Origin: Acidobacteriota bacterium | Lineage (GTDB): Bacteria > Acidobacteriota > Blastocatellia > Pyrinomonadales > Pyrinomonadaceae | Direction: 5' to 3' | Assembly (NCBI GenBank): GCA_020200135.1 | Contig: JAIVJI010000040.1 | Coordinates: 1 to 37,651 of the forward strand | DNA: 37,651 bases | Shown here: positions 26,382 through 33,681 of the stretch, piece after piece | Position numbering within the stretch: position 1 is the stretch's first letter | Layout of the letters: every line of letters starts with the position of its first letter | The notes under the pieces: generated by a model | What the model was told of the DNA's origin: nothing | What the model saw: only the letters and a program-made list of their open reading frames with translations | The model's database searches: none | Position numbers and translations under genes: made by a program

Positions 26382-26789
26382 TTAGTAGCGGCGGGGCAGA
26401 CGCCTCTTCGAGCGCCGGTAGAGATAGCCGCCCGTGCCGCCTATGGCTGCGCCGGCCGCCGCCGCGCGCCTGCCGCCGGCCGCCGCGCCGACGCCCGCGC
26501 CGAGGGCCGCGCCGCTCGCCGTCGCGCCGATGGTGCGCGTGCGCGGCTTGAAGTGGCGCCGCGCCGCCCGGCGGTTGAAGGCGTAGGTGCCCGCGCCGCC
26601 CGCGCCGATGGCCGCGCCCTTCTTGCCGCCGACGAGCCCGCCGACCGCAGCGCCGCCCGCGATGATGGCGGCCGTGCGCGCCTTACGCCCGAAGCGCGAA
26701 CGCTTGCGCCTGTCCTGCGCCGACGTGTCGAGCGCGAGCGTCGTCGCTAAGAATATCAGGCAGAGACAACCGACGATAATCTTCCGCAT
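26382..26789 (-). CDS. Small secreted glycine-zipper protein
   Basis: The preferred start is ATG 26789 (MRKIIVGCLCLIFLATTLAL, a signal peptide with likely cleavage near TSAQD), with AAGGAG seven bases upstream. The mature part holds two glycine-zipper blocks (IIAGGAAVGGLVGGKKGAAIGAGGAG and GAALGAGVGAAAGGRRAAAAG) framed by very basic segments; the C-terminus is RRSKRRLPRRY. Glycine zippers insert in or span membranes, as in YMGG-like proteins and outer-membrane lipoproteins. No enzyme function is expected. It is a single gene with its own terminator. Confidence 0.8.
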   Translation of the reverse strand: MRKIIVGCLCLIFLATTLALDTSAQDRRKRSRFGRKARTAAIIAGGAAVGGLVGGKKGAAIGAGGAGTYAFNRRAARRHFKPRTRTIGATASGAALGAGVGAAAGGRRAAAAGAAIGGTGGYLYRRSKRRLPRRY

Positions 26790-26872
26790 CTTCACACTCC
26801 TTCTGCTGACCCGAATCATCTCGAATTAAAACGGGAGAGACAAATACGCCGCTGCTTTCAGCAAACCCCATT

Positions 26873-26890
26873 CCGCCGGCCGGCCGGCGG
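26873..26890. repeat. Perfect 18-base GC palindrome in a divergent promoter region
   Basis: CCGCCGGCCGGCCGGCGG is identical to its reverse complement. A further small hairpin (CGTCT...AGACG, 26893-26910) follows. It lies between the divergent glycine-zipper and deacetylase genes and might be a regulatory site, but in such GC-rich DNA it may be chance. Confidence 0.5.
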
Positions 26891-27027
26891 CGCGTCTCCG
26901 GCGAAAGACGTGGGAAACCGCGGCCTTAACGGTCGAAATCCGATTCGGTACGCCTCGGCGGTCGCGCGATAAACCGGGCCGTCGCGTACTATCCGCGAAC
27001 AGTGCGGCAAGCGTAACTGACTGTTGT

Positions 27028-27056
27028 TTGACCTCGCAAGTGCGCTCTCGCATAAT
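27028..27056 (+). promoter_or_regulatory. Sigma70-like promoter, possibly giving a leaderless mRNA
   Basis: TTGACC (27028-27033) and CATAAT (27051-27056) are separated by exactly 17 bases. The ATG of the deacetylase gene follows the -10 box by only seven bases, where transcription would start. No Shine-Dalgarno sequence is visible before the ATG. Confidence 0.6.
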
Positions 27057-27063
27057 CGGCCGC

Positions 27064-28008
27064 ATGACGACGGCCATCATTCATCACCCCGTTTTCGAGC
27101 AGCACGACACGGGCGAGGGGCACCCCGAGAGCCCCGAGCGCTACGCGGCCGTGATGGCGGCGCTGCGCGGCGACGCCGAGCTTTGGCCGCGCCTGCTGGA
27201 GGTGGAGGCCGCGCCCGCGCCGCGCGGCGACGTGCAGGCCGCGCACACGCCGCAGCACTTCAAGCACGTCGAGCGCGCCGTCAGCGAAGGTATCGGATAC
27301 CTCGACGCCGACACGGTCGTCTCAATGCGCTCGCTCGACGCGGCGCTGCGCGCGTCGGGCGCGGCGTGCAGGGCCGTGGACATGGTCGTGTCGGGCGAGG
27401 TCGGGAACGCCTTCCTGCCCGTCCGCCCGCCCGGCCACCACGCCACCTCCGACCGCGCGATGGGCTTCTGCCTCTTCAACACCGTGGCCGTGGCGGCGCG
27501 CTACGCGCAGAGACATCACAAGGAGGTCGAGCGCGTCGCCGTCATCGACTGGGACGTGCATCACGGCAACGGCACGCAGGGCATCTTCTACGACGACCCG
27601 TCGGTCTTCTTCTTCTCGGCGCACCAGTACCCCTGGTACCCGGGGACGGGGACGCGCGCCGAGACGGGCGTGGGGCGCGGGCGCGGCTACACCCTGAACC
27701 TGCCGCTGCGCGCGCGCACGCCGGCGGCCGAGCACCGCCGCGCCTTCGAGGCGGCGCTCGAAGAGATAGGCGCGAAGTTCAAGCCCGACCTCGTCATCAT
27801 CTCCGCCGGGTTCGACTCGCACGCCGCCGACCCGCTCGGCCAGCTCGCGCTTTCGGACGAGGACTTCGTGAGGATGACGCGCGCGGCGAAGGAGTGGGCG
27901 CGCGAGGCGTGCGGCGGCCGCCTCGTCTCCTGCCTCGAAGGCGGCTACAACCTCTCGACGCTCGGCGCGACCGTGGGCGCGCACGTGCGCGCGCTGGCCG
28001 AGGAGTAG
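27064..28008 (+). CDS. Histone deacetylase-like (class II HDAC / AcuC / acetylpolyamine amidohydrolase family) zinc hydrolase
   Basis: This 314-aa cytoplasmic enzyme should remove acetyl (or acyl) groups from lysine or polyamine substrates by a zinc mechanism. All family landmarks are present. RPPGHHATSDRAMGFCLFN carries the general base/charge-relay pair H125-H126. VIDWDVHHGNGTQ carries the zinc ligands D164 and H166. ISAGFDSHAADPLG carries the third ligand D251, and EGGYN carries the catalytic Tyr (Y295). The N-terminus HHPVFEQHDTGEGHPESPERY is also typical. ATG 27064 is preferred over the TTG at 27028, which would add only non-conserved residues and overlaps the predicted -35 box. It stands alone, so the substrate is not indicated by its neighbours. 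Confidence 0.95.
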   Translation: MTTAIIHHPVFEQHDTGEGHPESPERYAAVMAALRGDAELWPRLLEVEAAPAPRGDVQAAHTPQHFKHVERAVSEGIGYLDADTVVSMRSLDAALRASGAACRAVDMVVSGEVGNAFLPVRPPGHHATSDRAMGFCLFNTVAVAARYAQRHHKEVERVAVIDWDVHHGNGTQGIFYDDPSVFFFSAHQYPWYPGTGTRAETGVGRGRGYTLNLPLRARTPAAEHRRAFEAALEEIGAKFKPDLVIISAGFDSHAADPLGQLALSDEDFVRMTRAAKEWAREACGGRLVSCLEGGYNLSTLGATVGAHVRALAEE

Positions 28009-28168
28009 GCCGGAACACCCCCCGCCGTCCGTGCGTAAAGGGATGAGCGGCGCGTCACACGGCTCCGACACGGCCGTCAGACTTAAAGCATGGCCTCCGA
28101 GTTTCCGTAGTTAACGCCTGGTGGATTTTCGCTAAGACAGTCCGGGCGGGGTCGGAAGGGAAGCGTTA

Positions 28169-30499
28169 ATGGGCGCGAGACGGCAGGGTGCGTGGGACGT
28201 TTTCGCCGAGCGGTTCGCGCGGGCGCGCGAGTGGCTGCGGCGCGTGATGCCGCGCGTGGCGCTGGCGGCGCTGGCGCTCTACGTCGTGCGGCTGCTCATC
28301 CAGGGCACGTCCGTCTACCGCACGACGCCGCTCCGCCTCGTCGGCCTGCTCGCGTTCCTCGCCGTCGCCGTCACGGTCTGCTACTACGGCCTCAAGCTCC
28401 TCGTGCGTCTCAAGCGCCGGCTGCTGTGGCGCGTCCGCCGACGGCTCATCATCACCTACCTGTTCGTCGGCCTGACGCCCGTCGTCCTGCTGCTGCTGCT
28501 CGGCGCGCTGGTGGCGGCGGGCGGCTCGTCGCAGGCGATGGCGCGCGTCGTCACCGTCCAGGTCGGCGAGACCGAGCGGCAGGCGGCCGAGAGCGCGCGC
28601 ACGCTGGCGGACGCGCTCCTCGCACTCCCGCCCGGCACCGGCGAGCGCGCCGCCCGTGAGTGGCTCGACGAGCGCGCCGCGTTGCTCCGCGCGTCTCTGC
28701 CCGGCGCGCGCGTTCACGTGTGGCGCGGCGTCGAGGGGTCGCGCGCGGCGTGGCTCGGGCAGGCGGAGGAGGCGCATCTGGCGAGCGCGAGCGCCGACGG
28801 CGCGTCGCTCGGCGCCGGCTTTGACGACGGCGGCGCCCGCGCGACCCTGCCCGCGTGGCTCGCGGGCGCGCACGAGTGGAGCGGCCTCGCCTTCCTGACC
28901 GCGCCCGACGACACCGAGAGCGCCTTCGGCACGCCTTCGGTGCGCGCGCTCGCGCGGCGCGCCGCGAACGGGCGCTCGGCCGCGGTGCTCGTCACCGTCC
29001 CCGTCAGCCGGGCGCTCGTCAACCGCTACCGCGAGAACACGGGGCTCACCGTCCGCCCCTTCTTCGTGGAGATGCTCGGCGAGGGTTTGCGCGACGAGTC
29101 CGACGTTCGGATTGACACCGGCGAGGAGGCCGAGCGGGGGCGCGAGGAGGGGACGGTCAGTCTCAGGAAGGACGGGCGCAAGCGGTACGTCAACTTCAAG
29201 CGCGACCAGTTCGGCGAGCAGATGCCGGAGTTCTCACTCGGCGGGCTCAACTTCCCGTGCCCGGTCTTCCTCAACGCGACCGACTGGCACACGGGCGCGA
29301 GCGGCGACCACTGGGCTTTCGTCGTCGATTGGTCGTGGGGCGAGGCCGGCAAGCAGTTCTGGAACAACGCCGTGATGGGGGAGTCGCTGCTGCGAATGCT
29401 CCACGTCGTCACCATCGCCTTCGTCGTCCTCGAAATGCTCGCGCTCTTCTCCGCCGCGTGGATGACGCGCGCCGTGACGGGCACCGTCCACAAACTTTAC
29501 CGCGCCACGGAGTCGGTCAAGCGCGGCGACTTCTCGCACCGCATCCGCACGCGCTCGCGCGACCAGTTGGGCGAGCTGGCGCTCGCCTTCAACGACATGT
29601 CGTCGAACATCGAGACGCTCCTGGCCGAGCGCGTCGAGCACGAGCGCCTGAAGCGCGAGGTCGAGATCGCGCACGAGGTGCAGGCGCAGCTCTTCCCGCG
29701 CAGCACGCCCGCGCTCGAATCGGCGTCGATGACGGGCGAGTGCCGCGCGGCCCTGGGCGTGGCGGGCGACTACTACGACTACGTCGAGGTCGTGCCCGGG
29801 CTCGTCGCCTTCACGCTCGGCGACGTGTCGGGAAAGGGGTTGTCGGCGTCGCTCGTGATGTCGAACCTGCAGGCGGCGCTGCGCGCGCAGGTGGCGATCA
29901 TCAGCGAGCGTCTGAGCGCGTCGGGTCGCGGGGCGGCGCGGCCGGCGGCGGCCGTGGTTGCCGGCGCGGACGGCGCGGCGGCGGGCGAGCTGCCGTGCGG
30001 CGTGACGGGGACGGGCGAGGGCTGCGTCGTCTCGAAGATGGTCGAGAGCATCAACGGGCAGCTCTGCCGCGCGACCGACGCCAACCGCTTCGCGACGCTC
30101 TTCCTCGCCGTCTACGACGACCGCGCGCGCTCTCTCCGCTACACGAACGCCGGGCACAACGCGCCGCTGCTCGTGCGCGCGGACGGCTCGGCCGAGCGGC
30201 TGTGGGCGGGCGGGACGGTGCTCGGCGCCTTCGACTTCGCGCCGTTCGAGGAGGGGGGCGCACAACTCTCGGACGGCGACCTGCTCGTCGTCTACTCCGA
30301 CGGCATCACGGAGGCGCAGAACGCCGGGGGCGAGGAGTACGGCGAAGGGCGTCTCGCCGCGCTCGCCGCCGAGCGCCGCCACGAGACCGTCGAGAACATC
30401 CGCCGGGACATCTTCGACGACATAGACCGCTGGTCGGGCGACGCCGAGCGCGGCGACGACCAGACGCTCGTGATTCTCAAAGCGAAGTCTGGAGTCTGA
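28169..30499 (+). CDS. Membrane HAMP - SpoIIE/PP2C-type serine phosphatase (RsbU-like)
   Basis: The 776-aa protein has three N-terminal membrane segments (about residues 28-46, 55-76, 95-118). A large ~280-residue extracytoplasmic domain of unknown fold follows, then a fourth membrane segment (about 408-432), a HAMP domain (about 433-490), a helical linker with EIAHEVQAQLFPRSTP, and a SpoIIE phosphatase domain. Metal-binding motifs are present: GDYYDYVEV, LGDVSGKGLSASL, YTNAGHNAPLL, VVYSDGITEA and GDDQTLVIL. An Ala-rich insert lies within the phosphatase (about 590-612). Such proteins control anti-sigma-factor antagonists; no partner genes are adjacent. AAGGGA precedes the ATG. The last codons lie inside a heptamer-repeat element, so the C-terminal KSGV is contributed by the repeat. 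Confidence 0.93.
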   Translation: MGARRQGAWDVFAERFARAREWLRRVMPRVALAALALYVVRLLIQGTSVYRTTPLRLVGLLAFLAVAVTVCYYGLKLLVRLKRRLLWRVRRRLIITYLFVGLTPVVLLLLLGALVAAGGSSQAMARVVTVQVGETERQAAESARTLADALLALPPGTGERAAREWLDERAALLRASLPGARVHVWRGVEGSRAAWLGQAEEAHLASASADGASLGAGFDDGGARATLPAWLAGAHEWSGLAFLTAPDDTESAFGTPSVRALARRAANGRSAAVLVTVPVSRALVNRYRENTGLTVRPFFVEMLGEGLRDESDVRIDTGEEAERGREEGTVSLRKDGRKRYVNFKRDQFGEQMPEFSLGGLNFPCPVFLNATDWHTGASGDHWAFVVDWSWGEAGKQFWNNAVMGESLLRMLHVVTIAFVVLEMLALFSAAWMTRAVTGTVHKLYRATESVKRGDFSHRIRTRSRDQLGELALAFNDMSSNIETLLAERVEHERLKREVEIAHEVQAQLFPRSTPALESASMTGECRAALGVAGDYYDYVEVVPGLVAFTLGDVSGKGLSASLVMSNLQAALRAQVAIISERLSASGRGAARPAAAVVAGADGAAAGELPCGVTGTGEGCVVSKMVESINGQLCRATDANRFATLFLAVYDDRARSLRYTNAGHNAPLLVRADGSAERLWAGGTVLGAFDFAPFEEGGAQLSDGDLLVVYSDGITEAQNAGGEEYGEGRLAALAAERRHETVENIRRDIFDDIDRWSGDAERGDDQTLVILKAKSGV

Positions 30500-30588
30500 A
30501 GTCCGGCGTCCGGAGTCAAAACAAAAGCCCGGTACTCGTTGACCGGGCTTTTCTCTCGTCTGACCCCGGACTCCGGACTCCGGACTTA
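30484..30588. repeat. Inverted heptamer-repeat element (GGAGTCC family)
   Basis: Left arm: GAAGTCT, GGAGTCT, GAAGTCC, GGCGTCC, GGAGTCA (30484-30518). Right arm: GGACTCC, GGACTCC, GGACTTA (30568-30588), the reverse complement orientation. A terminator hairpin lies between the arms. The element sits between convergent genes and overlaps the phosphatase stop codon. Confidence 0.75.
30523..30552. terminator. Bidirectional terminator inside the heptamer element
   Basis: AAAAGCCCGGT (30523-30533) pairs with ACCGGGCTTTT (30542-30552) around an 8-base loop, giving A and T tracts on both sides. It serves the converging phosphatase and HD-GYP genes. Confidence 0.85.
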
Positions 30589-30591
30589 ATT

Positions 30592-32262
30592 TTACGCCGT
30601 GACGATGACGGCGCGGGCGCCGGTCAGCTCGGTGAAGTCTTTGGTGTAGACGGTGCCGACGCGGCGGAGGCGGCCGACGGTTTCGACCAGCTCTTCGGTC
30701 GGGAGGTAGCCGTCGTCGGCGTAGGCGACGGCCCAGTTCGAGAGGTGCGCGGCGGCGTCGAGCAGGTCTTCGACGTGACGCAGGTACTGGCGCCGCGCCT
30801 CGGCGCGCGCGCCGAGGCGCCCCTCGCGCGAGTGCTCGAAGTCGTCCCAGAAGTCTCCGTCGCCGCGCACCCACTCCTCGCGCCAGGCCCAGGCCGAATC
30901 CCTCGCGGCGCGGCGCGAGGGGCGCGGCAGGCGCAGGAAGAGCAGGTCGGCCTGCTCGCGCGAGACGAAGTCGCGCGCGTCGCGGTTCGAGGCCGCGTTG
31001 CGCCGGCGGTTGTTGAAGGGCGCGGGCGCGGCGTCCCACAGGCGCTTGAAGACGCGCGACAGGGGCTGGCGCAGCTCGCGCGTCTCGTCGTCGAACGAGA
31101 GCGCGTAGTCGCCGACGGCCATGCCGAGGTCGAGCGCGAGCGCGCGCTTCTCCGGCTCCAGCTTCTCGGCGTGCGCCCTCACGTTGTCGAACCACCACGC
31201 GTCGGTCTCGCCGAACCAGCGCCTGAGCGCTGAGTTGTAGAGCCGGTGGCGCGGCACGTACGCCTCTTCGAGCACCTCGTCCACCTCCGACTCGCTCAGG
31301 ACCTCCGAGTTGTTCTCGACGCGTGCGCGCGCGCGCGTCAGGGCCCACTGCGCGGGGTCGTTGGCGGCGACGCGCGCCCCCCAGCGCTTGAGATAGGCGG
31401 CCGTCGTCGCCTCGCCCGCGAACGGGTCGGCGACCGATTTGAACTGAAGGCGCCGGAGCACGCTCAGCTCGAACGCGAGCCAGCCTTCGGGGAGTGAGTC
31501 GGAGAAGTTGCGCAAAGTCGTCGGCCTCGGAGAAGTTATGCGGGGTGCCCCCGAACGAGTCGGACGGGGTACTTGTCGAAGTCGGTCAGGGGCGCGAGTC
31601 CCAGGGGTACTGCACTCAACGTACGGCTCGGCGGCGGGCGGCTCGGCGGCGGCGCGCTCGCGCGCGTAAGAGCGCAGCTCGGGCAGCCCTTCGAGCGAGA
31701 GGAAGGCGCGGACGACCCACGGGTCGAACTCGATGCCGGCCCAGAGGCCGAGGTGTTTGCGCGCCTCCGACTCGGTGCCGGCGGGGCGCCAGGGGCGCGC
31801 GTCCGTGAGCGCGGCGTAGGCGTCGGCGACGCGGAGGATGCGCGCGCCCAAAGGTATCTGCTCGCGGCGCAGCGCGTCCGGGTAGCCGCCGCCGCCGAAC
31901 CACTCGTGGTGCCAGCGCACGAGGAGCTGGACGGCGCGGTCGGCGCCCGAGCGCGCGGCCTCCTGCTCGCCGATGACGGGGTGGCGCGCGAGGTCGAGCC
32001 GCTCGGCCTCGTTGAGCGGCCCGTCGCGCTTGACGTAGTCGCGGCCCATCGTCATCTCGCCGATGTCGTGGAGCAGCGCGGCGAAGACGATGGAGGTGCG
32101 GTCGGCGCGAGAGAGGCGGAACCGCGCGGCGAGCGCCTCGGCCAGACGCGCCACGCGACTGGCGTGCGGGTGCGCGTAGCCCTCGAACTCGTCGACACCG
32201 GCCGACAGGCGGAGGAACGCCTCGCCAGCCGCGCGCTCGCTCTCTGCAAACTCGATGCCCAT
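30592..32262 (-). CDS. HD-GYP domain protein fused to a degenerate DNA adenine methylase-like domain
   Basis: Residues 28-190 form an HD-GYP domain: HPHASRV, LLHDIGEM (HD at 65-66), a KRDGPLNEAER segment, and WHHEWFGGGGYP with the GYP signature (126-128). Such domains usually hydrolyse cyclic di-GMP. After a Pro/Arg-rich stretch (about 215-260), residues ~270-556 resemble D12-class adenine methylases. A SAM-binding motif ADPFAGEATTAAYLKRWGARV is followed by FNNRRRNAASN. The catalytic DPPY motif should follow ADLLFL, but the sequence there is RLPRPS. The combination is unusual; either a real fusion with a non-catalytic second half or two minus-strand genes joined by a deletion in the linker (about 31480-31620). 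The start at ATG 32262 is reasonable, since HD-GYP sequence begins soon after. Confidence 0.78.
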   Translation of the reverse strand: MGIEFAESERAAGEAFLRLSAGVDEFEGYAHPHASRVARLAEALAARFRLSRADRTSIVFAALLHDIGEMTMGRDYVKRDGPLNEAERLDLARHPVIGEQEAARSGADRAVQLLVRWHHEWFGGGGYPDALRREQIPLGARILRVADAYAALTDARPWRPAGTESEARKHLGLWAGIEFDPWVVRAFLSLEGLPELRSYARERAAAEPPAAEPYVECSTPGTRAPDRLRQVPRPTRSGAPRITSPRPTTLRNFSDSLPEGWLAFELSVLRRLQFKSVADPFAGEATTAAYLKRWGARVAANDPAQWALTRARARVENNSEVLSESEVDEVLEEAYVPRHRLYNSALRRWFGETDAWWFDNVRAHAEKLEPEKRALALDLGMAVGDYALSFDDETRELRQPLSRVFKRLWDAAPAPFNNRRRNAASNRDARDFVSREQADLLFLRLPRPSRRAARDSAWAWREEWVRGDGDFWDDFEHSREGRLGARAEARRQYLRHVEDLLDAAAHLSNWAVAYADDGYLPTEELVETVGRLRRVGTVYTKDFTELTGARAVIVTA

Positions 32263-32300
32263 AGAGGTCAGAGTTTAAGGTTCAAAGCCCCGAGGGGGCA

Positions 32301-32402
32301 AGTAGGCAGTAGACAGTAGTCAGTAGAAAAACTTTCTGAGCGGGGCGGCCGTGCTGTCATCACCAACATCGATTAAGTGGAGCCTGCTGACTACTGACTA
32401 CT
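32301..32402. repeat. Inverted heptamer-repeat element (AGTAGTC family, second copy)
   Basis: Left arm: AGTAGGC, AGTAGAC, AGTAGTC, AGTAGAA (32301-32328). Right arm: GACTACT twice (32389-32402), preceded by a partial unit. The interior differs from the 25463-25566 copy. It lies between two minus-strand genes. Confidence 0.7.
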
Positions 32403-32417
32403 GTCACCTGCTACCGT

Positions 32418-33471
32418 TTACTTGCCCTGCTTCGAGAGCTTGAGGTCGTAGGCGGCGCGCAGGGAAGCGTCCTTGAGAATCTCGTAGGCTTGCGTGACCT
32501 TGGCGAAGGCGGCGTCGATGCGCTGGCGCTGCTCCTCGTCGGCGCCGCGGCGGAAGCGGTCGGGGTGGAGGCGTCGCGCGTGCGTGTAGTAGACGCGCTT
32601 GACCTCCTCGGGGGTGACGCTGCGCGCGACGCCCAGCACCTCGTAGTGTGTCGCGCCGCCTGCCAGGGCGAACAGTTCCTCGGTCGTGCCCTGCGCCGCC
32701 GGCTCCGGCTCGGGGGGGCGCTCGCGCTCGCCCGTCTGGCGCGCCGCCTCCTGCGCGGCGGCGGACGCCGCGTCGGGGCGGCTTTGCCGCGCGGCCGCCT
32801 GCTGTAGCAAGTCGGCCGGCAGGACACGCGGACGGTCGGGGCGTTCGAGCAGGCCGGCGAGCCCGAGCACGTAGACGGCGCGCCGCGTCTCCTCCTCGGG
32901 GAGCCCCGCGACGGTGACTACCTCGCCCAGGCGCATCGGCGCGTAGACGCGCGAGAGGACGAACCCTTCGGAGGACAGGAGCCGGAGCCCCGCGGCGATC
33001 TTCTCGTTCACCCCCTCGGCGAGCGAGACGCGCTCGTCGTCGCGCGTCCTGGAAGCGACCAGCTCGGGCGGGAGCGAGCGCGCGGCCTCGACCAGCAGCG
33101 GGGCCGTGTCGAACTCCGCGCCGTGCTGCGACCCGGCGAGCCGCACGCGCTGGTCGAAGCTCCACTCGCCGTCGGGCCAGCGCAGAAGCTCGAAGAGCAC
33201 CTCCTTCGACTGCCGCTCGCGGAGCTTCTTCAACCCCGCCTCGTCCAGCACCCCCGCGCGCATCAGCACGACCCCGGCCTGCTCGTCCGAAGCCCTGTCG
33301 CCGACCAGCGCGTAGAGCCGCGCGGGAGAGCGCGGCCGCGACCGCCCCGCCGTCGAAATAGACCGCGGCCTTCGCCTGCTCGCGCGCAAGGCGCAGCGCG
33401 CCCGACAGACGCGCGTCAGAGATTTCTTGTACGAGTTCGGCTAGGGGATGGTCGCTCAGTCGGCCGTTCAT
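32418..33471 (-). pseudogene. DUF4388 (PATAN-like) + J-domain protein, split by a frameshift
   Basis: The N-terminal 50 codons from ATG 33471 (MNGRLSDHPLAELVQEIS, then GALRLAREQAKAAVYFDGGAV) match a DUF4388/PATAN domain. Near 33320-33340 the frame is lost. The protein continues in another frame from RLYALVGDRASDEQ, through KEVLFELLRWPDGEWSFD, an Ala/Gln/Glu-rich linker and a C-terminal J domain (HYEVLGVARSVTPEEVKR, with HPD in RRLHPDRF) to the stop at 32418. Loss of two bases in a CG run, or a longer deletion, would explain the break. DUF4388 proteins with J domains occur in Acidobacteriota and Myxococcota and are thought to act in signalling or chaperone recruitment. The first frame alone reads into Arg-rich nonsense and stops at 32404. 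The C-terminal part could still be made from an internal start. Confidence 0.78.
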
Positions 33472-33681
33472 GGGGCGTGCGGGGCCGGCCCTTCCGAAGA
33501 CCCCGGGCCATCATAGCTTAGTGAGAGGCCGGAGACTAGACGCAAACATGTATACTTGAGCCGCCAGCTTCTCCGACAAGTTTTGAGATAAAAAACGAAA
33601 AAGTTTCTGTCATCATGCGTACACTCAGCAGCAGCGGCCGCCAGTGGCCGACGGTTCGAGCGGATTTTCACGCCGGGTGTC

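Noticed and set aside
29234..31348. Long minus-strand open frame spanning the phosphatase end and the HD-GYP gene
   Set aside because: It crosses a terminator and a repeat element and has no recognisable domain; both flanking genes explain the DNA.
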